Assembly (NCBI RefSeq): GCF_016744255.1 | Contig: NZ_JADGES010000006.1 | Coordinates: 1 to 55,924, forward strand | Length of the DNA stretch: 55,924 nucleotides | Origin: Maribacter sp. | Lineage (GTDB): Bacteria; Bacteroidota; Bacteroidia; Flavobacteriales; Flavobacteriaceae | Direction: 5' to 3' | Shown here: positions 43,245 through 51,635 of the stretch, one piece after another | Layout: every line of letters begins with the position of its first letter | Position numbering within the stretch: position 1 is the stretch's first letter | Translations under genes and position numbers: made by a program | Notes under the pieces: generated by a model | What the model was told of the DNA's origin: nothing | The model's database searches: none | What the model saw: the letters and a program-made list of their open reading frames with translations, nothing else

Positions 43245-45794
43245 TTGTTAAGTACAATTACGCGATATAGCCCCCAAGCGTTAATTACTGCGCCAAAAAT
43301 ACACACAGATCTACTATGGGACCTTTCCATATTATTTGTGAGCTTGGCAGCACTATATTTTATCGGTATATTCTACTTTAGGAACAAATTATCCTCTCAG
43401 AACAAAATTATAGACCAGAAAAAGAAAGATTTATCACCTATAATAAGTGAGTTTTTATTTTTTGAAGAAAATAGTTCTAAGGATGAAAAAACAAGCTATA
43501 TAAAGCTTAAAATAGAAATTAGACAATTTTTAAAGGATACATTTAACCGAAGAATTCTTTCCGAAGTCTTATTGGATCTTGGTAAAGATGTCAGTGGAAA
43601 AATACAAAAATCTCTTTTTACGCTTTACAAAGAATTAGAACTACATAAAGACGCTTATAAAAAATTAGAAAGTTGGCGTTGGCAACTTATATCGAAAGGT
43701 ATTTTTGAGCTTACACAAATGCATGTTGTAGAATCTTATGGGTTTATTACCAAATTTATTAATGATAAACGTGGTACTATCCGTAAACAAGCAGAGATAG
43801 CAACTGTTACCTTAAAACAGGAAGGTATTTCACATTTTCTAGACACAACCAAATATAGAATATCGGAGTGGCAGCAATTAAAACTGTTAGAAGTTCTTCG
43901 TAACCAAAAAGATTTTCAACCTCCAAAGTTTAAACAATGGCTAACATCTGGGAATAAACATGTGGTTCTTTTTTCTCTACGTTTAATTAAGCATTATAAC
44001 CAAAACGATGCAGAGTTATCTATTATAGAATTGGTGAAACATAAAAACATCCAAATAAGAGAAGAAGCTATACAATGTATAAAAGAATTTGCATTCCTAA
44101 ATGCTACAGAGACCTTAAAACTAGTTTTCTGGAACTCTTCGGCGAATACAAAAATTGCAATTTTAAGTGCATTAGCCGTAATAGGTACGGAAGACGATTT
44201 ACCATTTTTAAGTCAAATAGAATTCAAAGAGCGTAATTTTTCTGTTAAGAGCAAAGCTCTAAGTACCATTAATGCTATTGCTCCAGAAAGTATATTACCT
44301 ACAGAAGATATAGAAACTAATATACACCATAATATTCCGGAAGATCTAGAAACAGCGATTATGGAGGATAAAACTATAGATTCTAGTACCAAAACTATAC
44401 AAAATATGGATACCGATAAAAAAGGGCAAGAGGCTATAGAAATAGAAAACGTAAAAGAAGTCATTCAAGAAATTAGAAAAGAAGAACTAAAATCTACTAT
44501 TAAAGACCCCAACCCTAAAAAGGAGGATACTATAAATCTAGGTTTTCTTCCTATTATATCTAGCGAAGAACCTAAAGTTATCGAAAAACACAAGCCCTTA
44601 GATAATAATACAAGTAATGTTAAGGATATTATTGTAAACTTTCAAAAAGTAGTAGGTAAAAATATGAATGATTTAGAGGTGGTTTTTGAAATAGTAAAAC
44701 CTCTCCTAAACACAAGCGATACAAAAGAATTTAAATTAGATTTTCTTCCTCTTGTTACTCTTAAGAAAAAAGAAAACACTCCAAGTTTAGATAATTTCTA
44801 TAAACAAGTGCCAGATATAATTTATGATAATGAATTTTCTAAAGAGACAAAGAAAGAAACTGTAGTAAGCTTTATACCTGTTGTTTATGAAGAAGTAGCG
44901 TCCGTTAATAAACCCGTATCTATAGATGATATCGATGTTCTAAATATTAAAGAAATAGAAACTATTTATGAAGAAATAAAGATTACACCTAAGGAACCTG
45001 AAAAATCTAATAGTCATCCAGAAGTAATTAATTTAATGGAGTATGATGTAGATTTTACTACTGTATTACCTAAAAAAGAGGATAAGGAGGTTGTAAATAA
45101 GGACACCACTACGAATATTCTAAATAGTATTCCTAAACCCATTTTTTATAGTGATAAAGATTTAGAAATGATGGTAACCCTTGAAGATATGGTAACCTTT
45201 GGAGATGCAAGAGAAATTCCATTGTTACAAGAATTTTTAATAGAAGAAAACAATGATTCTATTAAAGAAAGAATTTTAGAAGTATTAGAAAAAATTCATC
45301 AAAAAAATGTTCAAAACATAGATGTTGATATGAAAGTAAAAGAAGAAGAATATATAAGTGAGGTAAACCTAATTGAAGAGTTATTTAGTAATTCTGATTC
45401 AGAGTCCAAACTTATATTACTAGATGAAATTGTTGCTGTCGGAGATAAAAAAGAGCTTAAACTTTTAAATAAGTTGTTAGGTGATCCAGATAATAATGTT
45501 CGACAAAAAGCTTTAATATGTATTGCTCAACTTCAAAATCAAATAAACATTAAAGAAGAAAAAGTGCTAAATCTAGTGTCTACAGAAGACACCCAGAGTA
45601 CGGAACCTATTCCTTTGGAATATGCTTTTTTAAACGATTATGAAACAGAATTAAAGAAAAACAATATACAAGCTGCTAAAACAATAGAAGAGTCTATGCC
45701 AATTGCTATTGATACCGTAAATAAGAAAGAAGCTTCTTTCTTGGAGCAATTTTATACCTTCTCCTCTAAACTGTTCGAAAGACTAAATGGATAG
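43245..45794 (+). CDS. Membrane-anchored HEAT-repeat protein
   Basis: The product has 849 residues. A transmembrane helix at about 24-46 (LLWDLSILFVSLAALYFIGI) is followed by a cytoplasmic region. HEAT-like helix pairs lie at about 175-350 (IRKQAEIATVTLKQEG; IREEAIQCIKEFAF) and again at about 640-780 (DNNVRQKALICIAQLQ). The middle (about 360-640) is acidic and of low complexity. HEAT arrays are protein-binding scaffolds. The TTG start is forced by the adjacent stop. I infer that it connects the receiver to the synthase encoded next. Confidence 0.82.
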   Translation: MLSTITRYSPQALITAPKIHTDLLWDLSILFVSLAALYFIGIFYFRNKLSSQNKIIDQKKKDLSPIISEFLFFEENSSKDEKTSYIKLKIEIRQFLKDTFNRRILSEVLLDLGKDVSGKIQKSLFTLYKELELHKDAYKKLESWRWQLISKGIFELTQMHVVESYGFITKFINDKRGTIRKQAEIATVTLKQEGISHFLDTTKYRISEWQQLKLLEVLRNQKDFQPPKFKQWLTSGNKHVVLFSLRLIKHYNQNDAELSIIELVKHKNIQIREEAIQCIKEFAFLNATETLKLVFWNSSANTKIAILSALAVIGTEDDLPFLSQIEFKERNFSVKSKALSTINAIAPESILPTEDIETNIHHNIPEDLETAIMEDKTIDSSTKTIQNMDTDKKGQEAIEIENVKEVIQEIRKEELKSTIKDPNPKKEDTINLGFLPIISSEEPKVIEKHKPLDNNTSNVKDIIVNFQKVVGKNMNDLEVVFEIVKPLLNTSDTKEFKLDFLPLVTLKKKENTPSLDNFYKQVPDIIYDNEFSKETKKETVVSFIPVVYEEVASVNKPVSIDDIDVLNIKEIETIYEEIKITPKEPEKSNSHPEVINLMEYDVDFTTVLPKKEDKEVVNKDTTTNILNSIPKPIFYSDKDLEMMVTLEDMVTFGDAREIPLLQEFLIEENNDSIKERILEVLEKIHQKNVQNIDVDMKVKEEEYISEVNLIEELFSNSDSESKLILLDEIVAVGDKKELKLLNKLLGDPDNNVRQKALICIAQLQNQINIKEEKVLNLVSTEDTQSTEPIPLEYAFLNDYETELKKNNIQAAKTIEESMPIAIDTVNKKEASFLEQFYTFSSKLFERLNG

Positions 45795-47217
45795 TGGTTT
45801 TTTTAATATCATTTTAGAATATATAAACATTGTTTTTTTCTTGTTTACGGTTATCCTATTCACTTTTTTTATTGCGATGGGATATTTATCTACAAGAAAT
45901 ACCATACACTACAAGAATAAAAATAGCTTCGGAGACATGTCTAAACTAATGGCATCTCCTTTGGCTCCAAGTATTACCATAATTGCGCCAGCATACAATG
46001 AAGGAATGACCATTGTAGAGAATATTAGATCTCTAATGTCATTAAAATATGTGAATTACGAAGTCATGGTGGTTAATGATGGTAGTAAAGATGATACCTT
46101 ACAAAAAATGATTGATGCCTATGACTTGGTTAAAATTGACCAAGAAATAGATCCCAATTGGAAGTCCAAACCTATACGTGGTATTTATAAATCTCCCCAA
46201 AGAGCATTTTCTAAACTTACCGTAATAGATAAAGAAAATGGGGGTAAGTCTGATGCCTTAAATACTGGTATGGCTCTATCTACCAATAAGTATGTTGGTT
46301 GTATAGATGTAGATTGCCTTTTGTTACCAGATGCCTTATTACATGTTGTAAAATCTTTTTATCAGCGTTCCGAAAAAAAGGTTATTGCTGTTGGTGGTGT
46401 TATTAGAGTAGCCAATTCTTGTGTCATTCAAGGTGGGCAATTAGAAGAAATTAAATTACCAACCAATTGGTTAGCAAGGTTTCAGTTATTAGAATATACA
46501 CGTTCTTTTATCTTAGGAAGAATGGCGTGGGGAAGAATAGATAGCTTGTTAATCATCTCGGGTGCTTTTGGTTTTTTTGACCGTGAATTAGCATTAGCTG
46601 TAGATGGTTATGATACCAATACCGTAGGAGAAGATATGGAAATTGTCTTTAAAATGAGAAGGTATATGCACGATCGTAAAATACCTTATACCATAGAATA
46701 TATTCCTGATCCTTTATGTTGGACCGAGGTTCCCGAAGATTTAAAAATACTTGTAAATCAAAGAGACAGATGGGCTAGAGGTAACCTAGAAACTCTTTTT
46801 AAGCACAAAGACATGTTCTTTAATCCAAAATACGGAAGATTGGGTATGCTTAGTTATCCGTATTGGTTTTTCTATGAATGGTTAGCTCCTATGTTAGAAT
46901 TTTTTGGAATGTTAACTATTTTCCTATTTTTTTATTTAGGTATAATTAATTGGGATTTCTTCATTGCTATTACTGCGACAATTTACGTGTTTTCTATTAT
47001 GTTTTCATTTTATGCTATTCTGTGGGATGTATACGCGTACAACGAATACAAAAAAACAAAAGACATTTTAATTCTAATGTTTTGTGCTATTGTAGAACCT
47101 ATAACTTTTCATCCAATAGTAGTATTTGCTGCTATTCGTGGTAATTATAAAAAACTATTTAAAATTAAATCTGGTTGGGGATCCCAAGTACGAAAAGGAT
47201 TCGCAAAAACAGCGTAA
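45787..47217 (+). CDS. Processive-type GT2 glycosyltransferase (polysaccharide synthase)
   Basis: The product has 476 residues. An N-terminal helix (about 8-33), a GT2 catalytic domain (about 60-345) and C-terminal helices (from about 355) match PgaC/hyaluronan-synthase topology. Motifs are APAYNEGMT, VNDGSKDDT, KENGGKSDALN, CIDVDC (Asp174 and Asp176), GED (Asp283) and QRDRW from Gln325 to Trp329, the QxxRW hallmark. It probably polymerises a beta-linked polysaccharide and translocates it across the inner membrane. It overlaps the HEAT gene by 8 bases. Confidence 0.92.
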   Translation: MDSGFFNIILEYINIVFFLFTVILFTFFIAMGYLSTRNTIHYKNKNSFGDMSKLMASPLAPSITIIAPAYNEGMTIVENIRSLMSLKYVNYEVMVVNDGSKDDTLQKMIDAYDLVKIDQEIDPNWKSKPIRGIYKSPQRAFSKLTVIDKENGGKSDALNTGMALSTNKYVGCIDVDCLLLPDALLHVVKSFYQRSEKKVIAVGGVIRVANSCVIQGGQLEEIKLPTNWLARFQLLEYTRSFILGRMAWGRIDSLLIISGAFGFFDRELALAVDGYDTNTVGEDMEIVFKMRRYMHDRKIPYTIEYIPDPLCWTEVPEDLKILVNQRDRWARGNLETLFKHKDMFFNPKYGRLGMLSYPYWFFYEWLAPMLEFFGMLTIFLFFYLGIINWDFFIAITATIYVFSIMFSFYAILWDVYAYNEYKKTKDILILMFCAIVEPITFHPIVVFAAIRGNYKKLFKIKSGWGSQVRKGFAKTA

Positions 47218-47218
47218 A

Positions 47219-49561
47219 ATGCAAGTAGAACAAAACATACCAAAAAATAATACTCCAAAAAAGCTAAAGGATTTTATTCCTTTAGTACTTACTTTTTTTG
47301 GGGCATTAATTGTATTGTCATTCTACCAAAATTTGAGCCTTTATTTAAGTGGGGTTTTAGATACTGTAATTAATAAAAGCTTCTTTTTACTATTATTAAA
47401 CCATACTGGTTATGTTGCTATAACCGCTCTTATTCTTTCCTTTTTGTTCAATTTTTTAGAGAATAAAAAACCGGAATTAGGCTATAAATCGGTGAAAATT
47501 ATTTTAGTCTTTTTAATCATTGTTGAGGCTCTTTTAATACAATATTATGTGCAGAATTATGAAATATTAGGAACCGATATTCTTAGCCTTTCTAAATCGG
47601 ACACAGTACTATTCTCTATAGCACCAGTAATTGGTCTTTTACTAATTTGCTTTAGTCTAAGTTATTACCTGCATAAGGTAACTTCTAGAGCGTATAGTAT
47701 TATAAGTAGAATGTACCCTTTTACCATAATACTCTTCAGCTTATTTCTTGCAACCTTATATGCCAGTAAAAAACCTGTTAATGAAAATAAAACCAACCAT
47801 TTAATTATTAGCTTAAAAGATTACATCTTAGAAAATAACACCTACGAAGGAACTTTAGAATACCCATTATTAAAAAGTAAATTGCCTAAAGATGTGTTAA
47901 CTCCATTATTAAACTCAGCTCCTAGAAAACCAAATATTCTATTTATAATTATAGAAGGTTTAGGCTCCGATTTTGTGGGTGCAAATGCAAAATACAAAGG
48001 GTTTACACCTTTCCTACAAAGTTTAACAACCAAAAGTATCTATTGGGAGAACCATTTAAGTAATAGTGGCGAAAGTTTTGCTACTATTCCAAATATCGTT
48101 GGCTCTCTACCCTTTGGAAAAGAAGGTTTTACGAATTTAGAGAACTATACTCACAGAAATACATTATATAGTGTTTTAAAGAAAAACGGTTATATAACTT
48201 CTTTTAATTATGGAGGAAATAGTGCTCTTAATTACATGGATAAATTTTTAGATGAAGAACGTGTAGATCGTATTATTGATAAACAAGATTTTGGTAAAAA
48301 TTATACGTTACAAGAGGAAGATGCTGCGGGTATTTCTTTGGGATATCCAGATACTGAAATGTATAAAAAATTTAATACAAGTTACTTTTCTAGTAAAAAA
48401 CCAAGATTCGATGTTTTACTAACACTCAGTTCTAAAAACCCTTTTTTAATTCCTGGTCAAGATATATGTATAGAAAAGGTAGAGAAAAAATTAGAACAAC
48501 TAAACCTAGATAAACGAGCAAAAAAACTGATTTCTAAAAACAAAGAATTATTAGCAAGTATGCTTTATACAGATAAAGCGTTAAAAGCTTTTATGGAATC
48601 TTACAAAAGTAAATCAGAATATAAGAATACCATCTTTATTATTACTGGTAGTCATAACACTACAGATCTTCCACAATCTAATAATTTACAGCGTTATAGA
48701 GTGCCTTTGCTTATTTATAGCCCATTACAGAAAGAGGCTAGAACAATACCATCTTTAACCTCGCATGCAGATATAGCTCCGAGCATACTGTCGTACCTAA
48801 ATGCAAATTATAAATTAAACGTACCGAATCAAAATGCTTGGCTTGGAGATGCTTTAATACACAAAAGTACTTTTAGTACTTCCAAGCAGATACCACTTAT
48901 TAAAAGACGTAATGCTATTGTAGATTATATTAAAGGTTCACATTTTATAAGTAAAAATAAGGTCTATGCATTAAATGAGAAATTAAACCTACAGATAGAA
49001 GAAGATGCCAACCTATCCAAAAAAATAGAACAAGATTTTAGTTTTTTTAAATCTGTAAATAACTACGTTACTAAAAACAATAAAATTATTCCAGATTCTT
49101 TATCCCTATACAACACAACTATAGCAGAATTATCTAAACAAGATAAAATATGGATAGAAAGTGTATTTAATGGAAAAGATTATGACAATGCATATATAAC
49201 AGCTAGAAACCTTTCTTTTAATAAGGATTGGGATCGTTCTTTATTATTATGCAATCATATTTTATCTAAAATACCAAGGCACTCGGATACAGAAATTTTG
49301 GTTGGCAGGTTGCACGCTTGGAAAAAGGAATACACTACTTCTATGTTGTTGTTAGAAGAAGTAGTACGAAAATACCCAACCTACGATGATGGCTATTCTG
49401 CACTGTTAGATACTTACTACTGGTCTAATGAAAATGAAAGAGCCATAGAACTTAAAGAAAAAATAGAAGAAAACAATATTGATTCTAAAGAAGTAATTTC
49501 CAAAGTATTAAGAGCAATTACCCTAGTCTCTAAACAAAAAAATGTAGAAACCCAATTCTAA
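47219..49561 (+). CDS. LtaS/sulfatase-like membrane protein with C-terminal TPRs
   Basis: The product has 780 residues. About five N-terminal helices (to about 190) are followed by an alkaline-phosphatase-superfamily domain (about 235-560). Glu246 (FIIIEGLGSD) fits the first metal ligand. Where relatives carry a nucleophile Thr and an Asp-His pair, this protein has Ser286 (SGESFATIP) and Ser478-His479 (TGSHN). TPR-like helices occupy about 680-775. Relatives transfer phosphoglycerol or similar groups to envelope polymers. The ATG at 47219 is 1 base after the synthase stop codon; the longer ORF upstream overlaps it. Confidence 0.85.
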   Translation: MQVEQNIPKNNTPKKLKDFIPLVLTFFGALIVLSFYQNLSLYLSGVLDTVINKSFFLLLLNHTGYVAITALILSFLFNFLENKKPELGYKSVKIILVFLIIVEALLIQYYVQNYEILGTDILSLSKSDTVLFSIAPVIGLLLICFSLSYYLHKVTSRAYSIISRMYPFTIILFSLFLATLYASKKPVNENKTNHLIISLKDYILENNTYEGTLEYPLLKSKLPKDVLTPLLNSAPRKPNILFIIIEGLGSDFVGANAKYKGFTPFLQSLTTKSIYWENHLSNSGESFATIPNIVGSLPFGKEGFTNLENYTHRNTLYSVLKKNGYITSFNYGGNSALNYMDKFLDEERVDRIIDKQDFGKNYTLQEEDAAGISLGYPDTEMYKKFNTSYFSSKKPRFDVLLTLSSKNPFLIPGQDICIEKVEKKLEQLNLDKRAKKLISKNKELLASMLYTDKALKAFMESYKSKSEYKNTIFIITGSHNTTDLPQSNNLQRYRVPLLIYSPLQKEARTIPSLTSHADIAPSILSYLNANYKLNVPNQNAWLGDALIHKSTFSTSKQIPLIKRRNAIVDYIKGSHFISKNKVYALNEKLNLQIEEDANLSKKIEQDFSFFKSVNNYVTKNNKIIPDSLSLYNTTIAELSKQDKIWIESVFNGKDYDNAYITARNLSFNKDWDRSLLLCNHILSKIPRHSDTEILVGRLHAWKKEYTTSMLLLEEVVRKYPTYDDGYSALLDTYYWSNENERAIELKEKIEENNIDSKEVISKVLRAITLVSKQKNVETQF

Positions 49562-50784
49562 TGCACCTATTAAAAACATACATTACTTTATTACTATACT
49601 TTTTTTGCATGTGTATTTCTGCACAAGAAAGTGCATACTCGGGAGACCCAGATACTTCTTTCATTACTGCTAGAGATTTGGCTTTCGCAGGAAACCGTAC
49701 CGAAGCAAGAGATACATTATATCATATTTTAAGTGTTTACCCCGATTATACGGATGTTCGTATCCTTTTAGCCAAAACGTATACATGGGATGCAAAATAT
49801 GATGATGCTAGAAAACACTTTAATAAAATAACCACCAAAGAAAAGGGAATTAAAGAAGTTTGGGTTGCTGCGATTAATAATGAGTTGTATTCCGAAAATT
49901 ATGCCACCGCTTTAGGTTTATCTAACAAAGCATTAAATTATATAGAAGAAGACATAGACCTTCTAAAACAGAAGCAATATGCTATGGATGGAATAACCGG
50001 TGAATCGAGTATAGAAGAAGATACGTCCGAAGCAAAACAGGAAGAACCATTGCGTAACCAAATTGGTATTTCTAATAGTTTCGAGATTTTCGATGTGGCA
50101 TATGACCCCATGTTTTATTCCAGTATAGAATATAAAAGAGAAACGCTTTCAGGACCTATTATTCCTAGAATTAATTATAGTAACAGGTTTAACACGCATG
50201 GTTTACAATACGAGTTAGATTTTTACCCCAAGCTATCCAAAATGTTTTATGGGTATTTAAATTATGGTTTTTCTAACGCTTCTATATATTCTAAGCACAG
50301 GGCAGGAGTAGAGGTATATGCAAATTATCCTAAAAATATGGAGCTATCTTTAGGAATACGATATATGGATTTTAAAACTATAAAAGCCACTATTATGACA
50401 GCTAGTGTAGGTTTATATAAAGGTAACTATTACTTTTCAGCTCGTCCATATATTACATCTATAAGCGGTAAAAATTTAGGGTTTTCAGGAACAGCACTTG
50501 CTAGAAAGTATCTTAGAGATAAGCAAAACTATCTTGGAGTAACTGCCGTAGTTGGATACTCATCAGAATTAAAACAATTACGTAATGCACAAGACACCTT
50601 ATTGGCTGAAACCGTATTTTATGTAGAGTCGCAACAACTGTTATTCGAATATCAATTCACAGGAAAAAAGAACCCTAATATTTATAAGGCAAACTTAGGA
50701 ATTGCGCATCAAGAACTTGTTTTTAACCCTGGGAAATTCTTTTGGTCTGTGTCGGCAGGTATAACATATCAGGTCAAATTCTAA
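49561..50784 (+). CDS. YaiO-family outer membrane barrel with N-terminal TPRs
   Basis: The product has 407 residues. A signal peptide (to about residue 21, ISAQ) precedes TPR-like helices (about 30-130: DLAFAGNRTEARDTLYHIL; DARKHFNKITT). From about 160 to the C-terminal Phe there are alternating strands typical of an outer-membrane barrel (ELSLGIRYMDF; FFWSVSAGITYQVKF). YaiO and PgaA-type proteins combine TPRs and a barrel to export polysaccharide. The start overlaps the upstream stop (TAATG). It is the last gene of the operon. Confidence 0.88.
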   Translation: MHLLKTYITLLLYFFCMCISAQESAYSGDPDTSFITARDLAFAGNRTEARDTLYHILSVYPDYTDVRILLAKTYTWDAKYDDARKHFNKITTKEKGIKEVWVAAINNELYSENYATALGLSNKALNYIEEDIDLLKQKQYAMDGITGESSIEEDTSEAKQEEPLRNQIGISNSFEIFDVAYDPMFYSSIEYKRETLSGPIIPRINYSNRFNTHGLQYELDFYPKLSKMFYGYLNYGFSNASIYSKHRAGVEVYANYPKNMELSLGIRYMDFKTIKATIMTASVGLYKGNYYFSARPYITSISGKNLGFSGTALARKYLRDKQNYLGVTAVVGYSSELKQLRNAQDTLLAETVFYVESQQLLFEYQFTGKKNPNIYKANLGIAHQELVFNPGKFFWSVSAGITYQVKF

Positions 50785-50987
50785 AAAATTCGATGAACTG
50801 CATAAGTCAATAAAAGCTTATAAACACAAGGCTTAACGTGGCTTTTTGTCTAAACAAACACAAATTAGCAGCTTCACAACAAGTTTTGCTTAATACACCA
50901 CAATTAATTGGTCTAAAGAAACGTTATAATTATGTTTACGTAGAAATTAAAACCCAAGTCTTAATACTAATTTTAACCATTTTTAAT

Positions 50988-51086
50988 ATGCTTTATGACA
51001 CCTACGGAGAGGAATACTTAGCATTCCTTCAAGATTTAAACGAAATATTAAGTATTAATGAATTGGTAGAATTAGACTTTATGTAG
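50988..51086 (+). CDS. Micro-ORF 1 of a tandem paralogous pair
   Basis: The 32-residue product contains EEYLAFLQDLNEIL, predicted to be an amphipathic helix. It is clearly related to the next small ORF (YLSFIQNLNEIL), showing a tandem duplication. The ATG at 50988 is preferred; a longer ORF starting with GTG at 50838 adds an implausible leader. The family is unknown. Small helical peptides of this type could be membrane- or protein-binding regulators. Confidence 0.5.
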   Translation: MLYDTYGEEYLAFLQDLNEILSINELVELDFM

Positions 51087-51132
51087 TCTTATTAAACAAA
51101 AACTAATTTACCCTCTAAACCCCCAAATAATT

Positions 51133-51234
51133 ATGGCAAACAAAAATCAAGACAACACAGCTTACTTAAGCTTCATTCAAAATTTAAATGAAATTTTAGT
51201 AGATTATAATATCAATAAACTTACATACTCTTAG
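51133..51234 (+). CDS. Micro-ORF 2 of a tandem paralogous pair
   Basis: The 33-residue product contains TAYLSFIQNLNEIL, which aligns with YLAFLQDLNEIL of the previous ORF. Third-position and conservative differences between them (GAT/AAT, AAC/AAT, ATA/ATT) suggest coding-level constraint. A terminator follows at 51264. Function is unknown. Confidence 0.55.
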   Translation: MANKNQDNTAYLSFIQNLNEILVDYNINKLTYS

Positions 51235-51263
51235 TTATAGGGTACAAATCAATAATAATATAA

Positions 51264-51295
51264 GAGGCTGTCTAAAAAGGCAGCTTCTTTTTTTT
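51264..51295 (+). terminator. Terminator after the micro-ORFs
   Basis: GAGGCTG and CAGCTTC pair (with one G-T) around a 10-base loop and are followed by eight T residues. The same sequence also serves as the left terminal repeat of the possible insertion element. Confidence 0.7.
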
Positions 51296-51326
51296 GATTT
51301 AAATTTAGAGGTTCGTAACTTTAGTT

Positions 51327-51584
51327 ATGATCAGAAAAGTAGTATGGAAGACCAATAATCAAGACCAGTTGAGTCCGCTTCCACCCAGTTATGATGATTT
51401 GGCACCCAAGAATCATCCCGTACGTATAGTTAATTAATTTTAGATTCGGTTAGATTTAAGCGTTTTAGAGAAGACCCATGGCTCACAACCTAAAAAAGGT
51501 AACCCTAAGAGCGTAAAAATTTCCTTGCTTTTTTACTCAATCTATTAATTGAAAACCAGAATTTATCTAATAAGCCAAAACTAA
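51327..51584 (+). pseudogene. Degenerate IS1182-family transposase N-terminus
   Basis: The frame opens with KVVWKTNNQDQLSPLPPSYD and LAPKNHPVRIVN, the typical beginning of IS1182 transposases (NQ.QL..LPPSLD.LIP..H.VR.VN). It then has stops at 51435 and soon after, followed by RLDLSVLEKTHG, matching the next conserved segment. The catalytic domain is absent. Confidence 0.75.
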
Positions 51585-51611
51585 AAAAACCGCCTAAATG
51601 TTTTTAGACGG
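51583..51611 (-). terminator. Terminator of the TlpA-like gene
   Basis: On the minus strand CCGTCTAAA and TTTAGGCGG form a stem (one G-T pair) followed by seven T residues. It lies 25 bases after the stop codon of the gene at 51636. Confidence 0.8.
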
Positions 51612-51635
51612 CCTCTTTTTATAGCAGTAAAATTA

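Larger units (their letters stand above)
51264..51615 (+). mobile_element. Remnant of an IS1182-like insertion sequence
   Basis: A transposase-derived fragment lies between two terminal inverted repeats: left GAGGCTGTCTAAAAA and, on the opposite strand, right GAGGCCGTCTAAAAA. The whole is only 352 bp, so most of the transposase is deleted. TATA occurs at both edges and may be target duplication. Both termini also form terminator-like hairpins, so the repeats could be independent terminators; the transposase fragment argues for an element. Confidence 0.55.

Noticed and set aside
47126-47218. N-terminal extension of the LtaS-like protein overlapping the synthase gene.
   Set aside because: The extension overlaps the conserved end of the synthase in another frame, and a well-placed ATG lies 1 base after the synthase stop codon.
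50838-51086. An 82-residue ORF starting with GTG before micro-ORF 1.
   Set aside because: The first 50 residues look like translated non-coding sequence; homology with the second peptide begins only near the internal ATG at 50988.
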